From contig RFWA01000027.1 of assembly GCA_009922295.1 (NCBI GenBank), forward strand, positions 1 to 14,640: DNA of 14,640 nucleotides, read 5' to 3'. Position 1 is the stretch's first letter; each line of letters starts with the position of its first letter. The notes below the pieces were generated by a model that made no database searches, was not told the origin of the DNA, and worked only from the letters and a program-made list of their open reading frames with translations. This stretch comes from Betaproteobacteria bacterium (lineage in GTDB: Bacteria; Pseudomonadota; Gammaproteobacteria; Burkholderiales; Burkholderiaceae_C). Of the stretch, positions 7,354 through 13,890 are shown one piece after another. A program made the position numbers and the translations under genes.

Positions 7354-8673
7354 ATGTTTACGCGAATTAAAACAGCAGCAGCTTCGCTCGCTGTCTTCGG
7401 TGCCACAACCCTTGTTGTCTTTGGCTTTATGGGCCCGGCGAACGCCCAGACCGCGCCACCGACGCAGGTCCGAATCATGTGGTACTCCGATGGCAACGAA
7501 GGTGAGGTCTTGCGCGATCTGCTAGACCGATTTGAAAAGCAGAACGCCGACATCAAGGTGGTGCTTGACCGGGTTCCCTATAAATCTATCGTCGAGCAAC
7601 TGCCGGCTTTGCTCGACAGCGGCCAAGGCCCTGACCTGGCACGCGTGACCGATCTTGGCGGCCTGGCAAGGCATTATCTCGATGTGCGTCCGTACCTGAA
7701 AAACGCCGCTTATTTTGACGAAAACTTTGCCTCCACCTTGCCCTGGTTTCGCCCGTCCGGAGGAAGCAAAAATGGCATCTACGGCGTCATGAGCCAGCTG
7801 GCTCTGACCATCCCGTTCGTTAACGTAACCTTGTTTGAGCAAGCCGGCATTCCACTGCCTGGCCCCAAAGCGACCTGGGATGATTGGGCCAAGGCCAGCA
7901 AGGCTGTTGCGGACAAGGTCAAGGCGCCTTACCCCATCGCCTTTGACCGCTCCGGTCACCGCGTCTCTGGGCTCGCGATCTCCATGGGCGGCAAGATGCT
8001 GGATGGCGACAAGCCGGCTCTGCTTGACGATGGATTCAAGTCGGCCATGAAGAAGGTCTACGACTGGCACGGCAACGGCACTATGTCAAAAGCCCATTGG
8101 GGCTCGGCAGGAGGCACCACTTACCGCGGCGCCAACGACGAGTTTGCGAACGCCCAGGTGGTTTTCTACATGAGCGGGACTTGGCAGTTGCCGCAATTTG
8201 CCAAGACGATTGGCAAGAGCTTCAACTGGCAGGCGGTTCCCAACCCCTGCGGCACGGTCGGCTGCACAGGAATGCCTGGCGGTGCCGCTTTGGTGCCTAT
8301 CAAGGCCAGCAAGCACCCGCGTGAAGTTGCCCGCGTGCTGGAGTATTTTGCGTCTGAGCCGGTTTATCAGGAATACCACGCCAGAACCTTGTTTTTGCCT
8401 GCGCACGCCGGCCTTGCCAAGAAAGGCGTTCCCTATCAGACCGAAGATTCCAACGTGAAGAAATCTTTGGCAGTGGCAGTCGAACAAGTGGCGCTCACCT
8501 CGCCCATCGCCTACCAACTTCAGGGCTATGAGCACAATCGCATCATGTTCAACGCGATCATTTCCCGCGTTAATCAGGCCATCAACAACGAGATGTCGCT
8601 CAATGACTCCTTCACCAGAATGCAGTCCGACATGGTTGAGGGATTTGCAGCGAAGGGAATAAAGATCCCTTGA
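7354..8673 (+). CDS. Extracellular solute-binding protein of a sugar ABC transporter
   Basis: A 439-residue periplasmic receptor of the UgpB/MalE-like class (bacterial extracellular solute-binding protein family 1). The signal peptide is clear: a basic MFTRIK start, a hydrophobic core at about 8-26, and a likely cut at ANA|Q after residue 31. The mature start RIMWYSDGNEGEVLRDLLDRFEKQN is the typical first strand and helix of the fold. A cysteine pair, Cys299 and Cys304 in NPCGTVGCTGMPGG, lies just before the conserved GGAALVPI strand and may form a small disulfide loop in the periplasm. It captures the substrate for the permeases encoded next. The family includes binders of oligosaccharides, glycerol-3-phosphate and polyols; the ligand cannot be named from the sequence. 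Confidence 0.95.
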   Translation: MFTRIKTAAASLAVFGATTLVVFGFMGPANAQTAPPTQVRIMWYSDGNEGEVLRDLLDRFEKQNADIKVVLDRVPYKSIVEQLPALLDSGQGPDLARVTDLGGLARHYLDVRPYLKNAAYFDENFASTLPWFRPSGGSKNGIYGVMSQLALTIPFVNVTLFEQAGIPLPGPKATWDDWAKASKAVADKVKAPYPIAFDRSGHRVSGLAISMGGKMLDGDKPALLDDGFKSAMKKVYDWHGNGTMSKAHWGSAGGTTYRGANDEFANAQVVFYMSGTWQLPQFAKTIGKSFNWQAVPNPCGTVGCTGMPGGAALVPIKASKHPREVARVLEYFASEPVYQEYHARTLFLPAHAGLAKKGVPYQTEDSNVKKSLAVAVEQVALTSPIAYQLQGYEHNRIMFNAIISRVNQAINNEMSLNDSFTRMQSDMVEGFAAKGIKIP

Positions 8674-8711
8674 ACCCTGATCCCTGATTGAGACAATCCG
8701 TCCCTTTGCAA

Positions 8712-9716
8712 ATGAAACGATTGAAGTCGTACAACACAGACCCGTGGCCCGCCCGGGCCTACGGGTTTGTGATGCAGGCGGTGGAGCCCTTTTTTTCCGC
8801 GCTCCAGCGGCGGATTGGCATCAAAGGGATGGCCTACATTTTTGTTGCGCCCAACCTGATTTTCTTTGGGTTGTTCGTGGCATTACCCATGGCGCTGAAC
8901 GTCTGGTACGCCTTGTCCGGCTCGAATCGTCTGTTGATCCAGGAGCGTCCCTTTATCGGCCTGGATAATTTCCGCGACTTGCTGGACTGCGAAAGTTTTC
9001 TTGAGGTCAATTCTTGCCGGCAGGACCGCTTCTGGCGCGCCGTTCATAACTCCGTCTTCTTCGTGGCGCTGCAGGTGAGTGTCATGGTGCTGCTGTCTGT
9101 CGTCGCCGCTTTGCTGCTCAATGGAAAGATCAGAGGACGCGGTTTCTTCAGAGCGGTTTTTTTCTTTCCGGTTCTCTTGTCTCCGGTTGTAGTCGCACTG
9201 ATCTGGAAGTGGACGCTTCAGCCGGATGGCCTTCTCAATGCCTTGATCGTGTGGTCAGGCGGTGAGCGGATCGCCTTTCTTCACAACGCATCATGGTCGT
9301 TCTTTTGGACAGTTTTTGTATCGGTGTGGTCTCACATGGGCTTCTACACACTCATCCTTTTGGCAGGGCTGCAAGCCATTCCCCATGAACTGTACGAGGC
9401 TGCTGAAATTGATGGTACCTCTGCGAGGCGGACCTTTTGGCGCATCACCATGCCCCTGCTGTTGCCGACGCTATTGGTTGTTCTCATCCTCAGTCTGATT
9501 CGTGGCGTGCAAGCCTTCGAGGAGGTCTTCATCCTGACGGGCGGGGGTCCTGGAACGGCGACTCAGTACATCGTTCAGTACATTTACGAGACCGCCTTTG
9601 CCAATCAAGTGCATCTGCTGGGTCTGGCTGCCGCAGCTTCCCTGTTGGTTGCCGTCGCATTGATGCTGTTGACGCTGATGCAACTTCGGATTTCCTATCA
9701 CGGAAAGGACAAGTAA
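8712..9716 (+). CDS. Sugar ABC transporter permease (MalF/UgpA-like)
   Basis: A 334-residue inner-membrane subunit with about six transmembrane segments. The open frame reaches back to a TTG at 8688, but I prefer the ATG at 8712, which leaves a 38-bp gap after the receptor gene. The first membrane span is about 40-66 (YIFVAPNLIFFGLFVALPM). The EAA loop that docks onto the ATPase begins at Glu229 (EAAEIDGTSARRTFWRITMPLL). After GLDNFRDLL there is a short extra periplasmic stretch carrying two cysteines, Cys93 and Cys102, before the second span. It should pair with the next permease as a heterodimer, and the two genes overlap by one base (TAATG). Confidence 0.94.
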   Translation: MKRLKSYNTDPWPARAYGFVMQAVEPFFSALQRRIGIKGMAYIFVAPNLIFFGLFVALPMALNVWYALSGSNRLLIQERPFIGLDNFRDLLDCESFLEVNSCRQDRFWRAVHNSVFFVALQVSVMVLLSVVAALLLNGKIRGRGFFRAVFFFPVLLSPVVVALIWKWTLQPDGLLNALIVWSGGERIAFLHNASWSFFWTVFVSVWSHMGFYTLILLAGLQAIPHELYEAAEIDGTSARRTFWRITMPLLLPTLLVVLILSLIRGVQAFEEVFILTGGGPGTATQYIVQYIYETAFANQVHLLGLAAAASLLVAVALMLLTLMQLRISYHGKDK

Positions 9717-10765
9717 TGCTGATCAAGGCCCTTACCCGCACTCGCCAAAAAGGCAGTATGAGCCTCACCGATTGGTTGAGTTATGGCTTCCTGTTTTTGG
9801 GTGTCGTCCTCATGTTTGGCCCAGCCTTGTGGCTGGGTGCTTCTTCCCTGAAGACCAAAACGGCCTTGCAGGAGTTCCCGCCCTCATTTTTGCCGATGGG
9901 CCAAAAAGAGGTCCGTGTGGCGGGTCGCGATACGGCATTGCCTGCTTACCTGATTACTCAACCCGATGGCTCTTCGCGCGAGCTGGCCTTGTCACGTCGG
10001 ATCGGCTTGGTCGGTTTTTTCATTGATCCGGCTCAGCCTGTTGCAGAGCCAGTACAACTGAGGATGGACCAGGCCAGACCAGTCCGGGAGATTGCACTTG
10101 CTTGGGATAACTACACCGAGCCGCTGGAGCGAATGCGCTTTGATCGGTTTCTGGGTAACAGCTTGTTTGTGACCATCACGGCGACGCTGCTAACGCTGCT
10201 GGTCAACTCCATGTGTGCCTTTGCGCTGTCTAAATATTCCTTTCGGGGTCGGAACGCCATCTTCGTGCTGGTCTTGTCTACCTTGATGGTCCCCGTCTCC
10301 GTCATTTTGATTCCATCTTTCCTGGTGATCACCTCATTGGGGCTCACCAATTCATTGTGGGGTGTGATTCTTCCCCCGGTGGCAACACCAACCGGTGTCT
10401 TTCTGTTACGTCAATACATGCTCACCATACCCGATGAGTTGATTGATGCTGCGCGAATGGATGGTGCTTCGGAGTGGCGAATCTATTGGCGAATCATCAT
10501 GCCGCTGGCGGTGCCGGCGCTGGCTGTCCTCGGTATTTTCTCGGTCATGTGGCGGTGGAACGATTTTTTATGGCCATTGATTGTGCTGAATCGGGAAGAA
10601 GTTTTCACGCTTCAGCTTGGTTTGGCAAGCTTCCAAGGTGAGCTGGATACCCAGTGGCATTACCTGTTGGCGATGACCGTTATGACGCTGGCGCCAGTCG
10701 TTTTGATCTTCCTCTTCTTGCAGAAATACATCACGACCGGTATCGCATCGACGGGATTGAAGTGA
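9716..10765 (+). CDS. Sugar ABC transporter permease (MalG/UgpE-like) with periplasmic insert
   Basis: A 349-residue inner-membrane subunit. The same frame is open back to 9437, but the true start is almost certainly the ATG at 9716: it overlaps the TAA of the first permease by one base and has GGAAAGGA about 6 bases upstream. The first membrane span is about 21-43. Between FPPSFLP (54-60) and WDNYTEPL (130-137), the MalG family normally has only a short loop. Here about 65 extra polar residues, including a TQPDGSSREL turn, form a likely periplasmic subdomain. Further membrane spans follow, and the cytoplasmic EAA-type loop is DAARMDGASEWRIYWRIIMPL from Asp244. The C-terminus ends ITTGIASTGLK, close to the family pattern of a short KG-containing tail. 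Confidence 0.94.
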   Translation: MLIKALTRTRQKGSMSLTDWLSYGFLFLGVVLMFGPALWLGASSLKTKTALQEFPPSFLPMGQKEVRVAGRDTALPAYLITQPDGSSRELALSRRIGLVGFFIDPAQPVAEPVQLRMDQARPVREIALAWDNYTEPLERMRFDRFLGNSLFVTITATLLTLLVNSMCAFALSKYSFRGRNAIFVLVLSTLMVPVSVILIPSFLVITSLGLTNSLWGVILPPVATPTGVFLLRQYMLTIPDELIDAARMDGASEWRIYWRIIMPLAVPALAVLGIFSVMWRWNDFLWPLIVLNREEVFTLQLGLASFQGELDTQWHYLLAMTVMTLAPVVLIFLFLQKYITTGIASTGLK

Positions 10766-10788
10766 CCTGAACGCGGCGCCCTAGACAT

Positions 10789-11808
10789 ATGACCCAACCC
10801 TTTGGCATTGCCATCATCGGCATTGGGCCTGCGGCAAAACCGCATTTGCAAAGCCTCTACGATCTTCGGGGGCGAGTCGCCCTGCGTCACGCCGTTACCC
10901 GGCGGCCTGCGGTAGCGGATTTGGGCCCGTTCGCTGGGCTGGTTCAGCCGCACGCCGATTTGCAAAGAGCTTTGCTTGATCCATTTGTGCGGGCTGTCAT
11001 CATTGCCACAGCGCCCGACACTCATGGCGAGATAGCGCGTCAGTGTTTTGCGCACGGCAAGCACGTTTTGCTGGAGAAGCCACTTGACACGTCGGTGGCC
11101 CGTGCTGGCGCAATCGTCGCAGACGCGCGCGCAGCGGGGTTACGTTTGGGCGTGGTGTTGCAGCACCGTTTCAGACCCGGATCGCAGGCTCTGGCCCAGG
11201 TGCTCGCACAGGGTCGCCTGGGACGCATTCAGGCCGCGTCGGTTCGGGTGCCGTGGTGGCGGCCGCAAAGCTATTACGACATTGCCGGGCGGGGGACAAT
11301 GGCGCGCGACGGCGGTGGCGTGCTCATGACCCAGGCCATTCATAGTATTGACCTCTTTCGTGCCCTGATTGGGGTACGGCGCGTCATTGCAGCACAGGTA
11401 ACAAGGACCGATCTTCATCAGCTAGAAACGGAAGACCTTGTCAGCGCGATGTTTGCCCTGGAAGGCGGGGGTATTGGCCATCTCATGGCCACTACAGCGC
11501 TTTACCCCGGGCGTCCGGAGTCGTTGGAGCTTATAGGCGAGTTTGGCAGTGCGAATCTGGAGGGTGGCTCTTTGCAGGTCCACCTGCTGGACGGCACGAA
11601 GCTGTTGACCCAGGCCGAAGGTGGTACGGGCAGTGGCGCCAACATCATGGACTTTCCAAACGACGCGCACCGAGCTCTGTTGCTCGATTTCGTAGACGCC
11701 GTAGAAGCTGGGCGTGAGCCACTTGTGACAGGCGAGCAAGCCTTGGCGACCCAAATGCTCATTGAAGAAATTCTGCTTGTCGGATCAAGGCAAATCGCCG
11801 CCCATTGA
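10789..11808 (+). CDS. Gfo/Idh/MocA-family oxidoreductase (second of two)
   Basis: A 339-residue NAD(P)-dependent oxidoreductase and last gene of the operon, 23 bases after the permease. The Rossmann loop GIGPAAKPH (11-19) fits the family, and the EKP motif is at 96-98 (VLLEKPLD). The catalytic stretch reads GGGVLMTQAIHSID (175-188): His185 is kept, but the position usually held by Asp is Thr181, a variation I associate with a subgroup of the family. The C-terminal alpha/beta domain is complete. It shares little beyond family motifs with the first Gfo/Idh protein, so the two are probably separate steps rather than a recent duplication. A role in oxidising or reducing a sugar, polyol or derivative brought in by the importer is likely from context. 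Confidence 0.92.
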   Translation: MTQPFGIAIIGIGPAAKPHLQSLYDLRGRVALRHAVTRRPAVADLGPFAGLVQPHADLQRALLDPFVRAVIIATAPDTHGEIARQCFAHGKHVLLEKPLDTSVARAGAIVADARAAGLRLGVVLQHRFRPGSQALAQVLAQGRLGRIQAASVRVPWWRPQSYYDIAGRGTMARDGGGVLMTQAIHSIDLFRALIGVRRVIAAQVTRTDLHQLETEDLVSAMFALEGGGIGHLMATTALYPGRPESLELIGEFGSANLEGGSLQVHLLDGTKLLTQAEGGTGSGANIMDFPNDAHRALLLDFVDAVEAGREPLVTGEQALATQMLIEEILLVGSRQIAAH

Positions 11809-11820
11809 TCATCTCCATGT

Positions 11821-11838
11821 CAACTCAAACTGGAGTTG
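11821..11838 (+). terminator. Possible hairpin after the catabolic operon
   Basis: CAACTC and GAGTTG form a perfect 6-bp stem around AAACTG, beginning 13 bases after the stop of the last operon gene. The following bases, CTCCCTTTGTTGTT, are T-rich but broken. The position is right for a terminator, but the stem is short and AT-rich, so this is a weak call. Confidence 0.28.
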
Positions 11839-11871
11839 CTCCCTTTGTTGTTCCAGCAGTGATGTCCCCAG

Positions 11872-11934
11872 GCCGAGGTGCCGCTGCCCAAGCCCAAGAA
11901 GCTGCGCGTGCGTACGCCAAAGCCTAAAGTTTGA
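11872..11934 (+). pseudogene. Possible 3' remnant of a lost gene (basic, proline-rich tail)
   Basis: Read in plus frame up to the TGA at 11932-11934, these bases give a lysine- and proline-rich end, PLPKPKKLRVRTPKPKV. This looks like a genuine protein C-terminus rather than random frame, because every Lys, Arg and Pro falls in phase. There is an in-frame TGA just upstream (about 11860) and no start codon with a ribosome-binding site, so no complete gene exists. The stop overlaps the 3' end of the convergent PIN gene by about 11 bases, an arrangement natural for two old neighbours. I do not recognise the parent protein. Chance coding is the alternative. Confidence 0.3.
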
Positions 11935-12271
11935 ATGGGTTATGGATCGAGAGCGTCTCTATCTTTAAGCCATCCTGCAAGTCTTCAGTGAGTAGCCGCT
12001 GCGCGCCCGACAGGACGGCGCAAGCCACAATGTGGGCATCGTAAAAAGACAGTTTGAATCGTTTGGCTAACGCGACGGCTTTCTCATGCGATGTCGGGGT
12101 GAGAGATACGACTTCGCAAGCTGCTTTGACGGTCATGAGAAGCGCCTCTGTTTCATGCCATGGCAGCTTGAGCTTGCGGTGGCAAACGGACGTCACTTCG
12201 TTGAGCACCTGCACGCTGATGACGGCGCCAGCAGCGACAATGTCCTGCGCCCGGTCGGCTTTTGCAATATC
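11924..12271 (-). pseudogene. VapC-like PIN-domain toxin gene, N-terminus removed by IS21 insertion
   Basis: About 115 native codons remain, from DIAKADRA to the end at HNPFKL. The PIN fold's later acidic residues are present: Glu in SVQVLNEVTS, Asp in LSFYDAHIVACA, and the TEDLQDG pair. The first strand with its metal-binding Asp (DTNVLLY in relatives) is missing, because the sequence switches to insertion-sequence DNA at 12272. The frame continues artificially into the IS as far as a TTG at 12305-12307, giving a chimeric 127-residue frame that should not be active. PIN proteins of this type are Mg-dependent RNases, usually paired with a small antitoxin gene directly upstream; that partner and the missing 5' end should lie beyond the IS, outside the window. 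Confidence 0.8.
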
Positions 12272-12274
12272 TGG

Positions 12275-12323
12275 TTGACGACAATTACCTTGGCCGGTTA
12301 ACGACAACTATGTTGGCCGGTTA
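12275..12323 (+). repeat. Tandem terminal repeats at the IS21 left end
   Basis: Two 26-base copies, 12275-12300 and 12298-12323, follow each other at a 23-base period and share the flanks TT-ACGACAA and TTGGCCGGTTA. They match at 22 of 26 positions, differing at positions 3, 11, 14 and 15. In IS21-family elements multiple terminal repeats of this kind are binding sites for the IstA transposase. Inverted counterparts are expected at the right end, outside the window. Confidence 0.8.
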
Positions 12324-12366
12324 GAGGCCTACACCGGGCGGGTCCGGGAGGCGGGGCTACCGTTGG

Positions 12367-12389
12367 ACCTTCGAACAGATATCGAAGGT
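12367..12389 (+). promoter_or_regulatory. Perfect 8-bp inverted repeat covering the istA ribosome-binding site
   Basis: ACCTTCGA (12367-12374) and TCGAAGGT (12382-12389) are exact inverse complements around the 7-base loop ACAGATA. The right arm contains GAAGG (12384-12388), which lies 8 bases before the istA ATG at 12397 and is the only plausible Shine-Dalgarno. In the mRNA this hairpin would hide the ribosome-binding site. The same dyad in DNA could instead be an operator. GGTCC at 12341-12345 can also pair with GGACC at 12365-12369, which would compete with the hairpin's left arm. Confidence 0.6.
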
Positions 12390-12396
12390 AAACGGC

Positions 12397-13890
12397 ATGC
12401 CCGGCAAGAGAATCACGGACCATCAAGTGCACAAGTACAAGCAACACCGCAACAGGCTCAGCCAGGTAGCCGCTGCCGCCAAAGCCGGAGTCAGTGAGAG
12501 AAGCGCCCGGCGCATCGAAGACGCGCAAAGCCTGCCGTCGCAACGTCCCGCACGAAACTGGCGCACCCGGGAAGACCCGTTGAGTTCCGTTTGGGACAGT
12601 GAGGTCGTGCCCCTGCTGCAAGCCGATGCCAGGCTCAATGCCGTCACCCTTTTGGAAGAACTCCAGCGCCGTTACCCCGGCCAATGGGGCCACAGCGTGC
12701 TGCGCACCTTGCAACGCCGCATGCGCCTGTGGCGTGCCAAGTTTGGCTCTGAGCGGGAGGTCTTCTTTGCTCAGGAACACCCGCCAGGACGCCAGGGCCT
12801 GTCGGACTTCACCGTAGCCGACGACCTGAATGTGGAGATTGACGGTGCTGTGTTTGCCCACCGGCTGTACCAATTCGCGCTGGCCTATTCGGGTTGGCGC
12901 CATGTCACCGTCATCGACACCGGGGAGAGTTTCATGGCGCTGTCCACCGGCTTGCAAGCCGCGCTGTGGGCGTTGGGCGGTGTCCCGGAAGAACACCGCA
13001 CCGACAGCCTGTCGGCGGCATTCAACAATCTGGCCGAACAAGAGGCGCTCACCCAGCGCTACGACGACCTGTGCCGCCACTATGGGCTGCGGGCCAGTCG
13101 CTGCAACCCGGGGCAATCCAACGAGAACGGCTCCATCGAGTCGCGCCACGACTCCCTCAAGACTGCACTGGACCAGGCCCTGCGGCTGCGCGGCAGCCGC
13201 AGCTTCGATGCACGCAGTGACTACGAAGCGTTCGTCGACACCATCGTGCAGCGCATGAACACCCGTGCGACGAAGTTCCTGGCAATTGAGCGTCCCATGC
13301 TCAAGCCTTTGCCGGTGCGCCGCACAGCCGAGTTTGAGGAGATGCCTGCCAGGGTGAGCAAATACGCCATCTTCACCCTCAAGGGCGTGCAGTACAGCGC
13401 CCCCAGCCAACTCATTGGTCACCGCTTGATGGTGCGCCAGTATGCCCAGCACATCGAGTGCTGGTTGGGCGGCCAGTGCGTGTTGAGTCGGCCAAGGGCC
13501 AAACCGCAGGAAGGCAACCGCCATGGCCGCAGCATTGACTACCGGCATTTGGTGGGTGCTTTGAAGCGCAAACCTGGCGCGTTCGCCCGCTGGGTCCTGC
13601 GGGATGCGGCCTTCCCCCGTGCGGTGTACCGCCAGACGTGGGAACGCTTGGCAGCACAGAAACCAGAGCGTGAAGCCTGCAAGACGATGGTGGGCTTGTT
13701 GGTCCTGGCCGCTGATGGTCATGAGGCCCAACTGGCCCAGGAGCTGGAGCAGTTGATTGAGCTGGACCAGTTGCCGGACCTGAACGCCTTGACCCAGTTG
13801 CTGGCACCGCCCAGGAGTGAGGTGCCGCAAGTGGTGGTGACCTTGCCCACGTTGGCGTCTTATGACGACCTGTTTGAGGTGGCCCTATGA
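12397..13890 (+). CDS. istA: IS21-family transposase IstA
   Basis: A 497-residue DDE transposase, a normal length for IstA. An N-terminal helix-turn-helix lies at about 17-42 (LSQVAAAAKAGVSERSARRIE) and should bind the terminal repeats. The RNase H-like core supplies the likely catalytic residues: Asp137 in LSDFT, Asp203 in HRTDSL and Glu248 in NENGSIESRH. A C-terminal beta-barrel region with KYAIFTLKGVQYSAPSQLIG follows, as in relatives. It cuts and joins the element's ends in the cytoplasm, with IstB choosing and preparing target DNA. The start at 12397 is supported by GAAGG 8 bases upstream, although that site sits in a hairpin. The stop overlaps istB as ATGA. No frameshift is seen. Confidence 0.95.
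   Translation: MPGKRITDHQVHKYKQHRNRLSQVAAAAKAGVSERSARRIEDAQSLPSQRPARNWRTREDPLSSVWDSEVVPLLQADARLNAVTLLEELQRRYPGQWGHSVLRTLQRRMRLWRAKFGSEREVFFAQEHPPGRQGLSDFTVADDLNVEIDGAVFAHRLYQFALAYSGWRHVTVIDTGESFMALSTGLQAALWALGGVPEEHRTDSLSAAFNNLAEQEALTQRYDDLCRHYGLRASRCNPGQSNENGSIESRHDSLKTALDQALRLRGSRSFDARSDYEAFVDTIVQRMNTRATKFLAIERPMLKPLPVRRTAEFEEMPARVSKYAIFTLKGVQYSAPSQLIGHRLMVRQYAQHIECWLGGQCVLSRPRAKPQEGNRHGRSIDYRHLVGALKRKPGAFARWVLRDAAFPRAVYRQTWERLAAQKPEREACKTMVGLLVLAADGHEAQLAQELEQLIELDQLPDLNALTQLLAPPRSEVPQVVVTLPTLASYDDLFEVAL

Noticed and set aside
7265..7525. An 86-codon plus-strand frame across the binding-protein start
   Set aside because: It overlaps the signal peptide coding of the solute-binding protein and has no ribosome-binding site or domain; out-of-frame shadow.
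8688..8711. A TTG start for the first permease
   Set aside because: The ATG at 8712 is a better start codon and the 8 extra residues add nothing recognisable; neither start has a strong Shine-Dalgarno, so some doubt remains.
9437..9715. An N-terminal extension of the second permease by 93 residues
   Set aside because: The extension overlaps the coding of the first permease in another frame and has no membrane or family sequence. The ATG at 9716 has a ribosome-binding site and a one-base overlap with the previous stop.
12275..12314. A promoter inside the IS left end (TTGACG with TTAACG or TATGTT)
   Set aside because: TTGACG is a good -35, but the hexamer at 17 bp (TTAACG) is a poor -10 and TATGTT is 28 bp away. 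The matches are better explained by the terminal repeats.
12298..13830. A 510-codon open frame on the minus strand
   Set aside because: It lies wholly opposite istA, whose catalytic motifs are clear. Its product is a Gln/His/Leu-rich sequence with no recognisable domain. It is the usual GC-rich antisense shadow.
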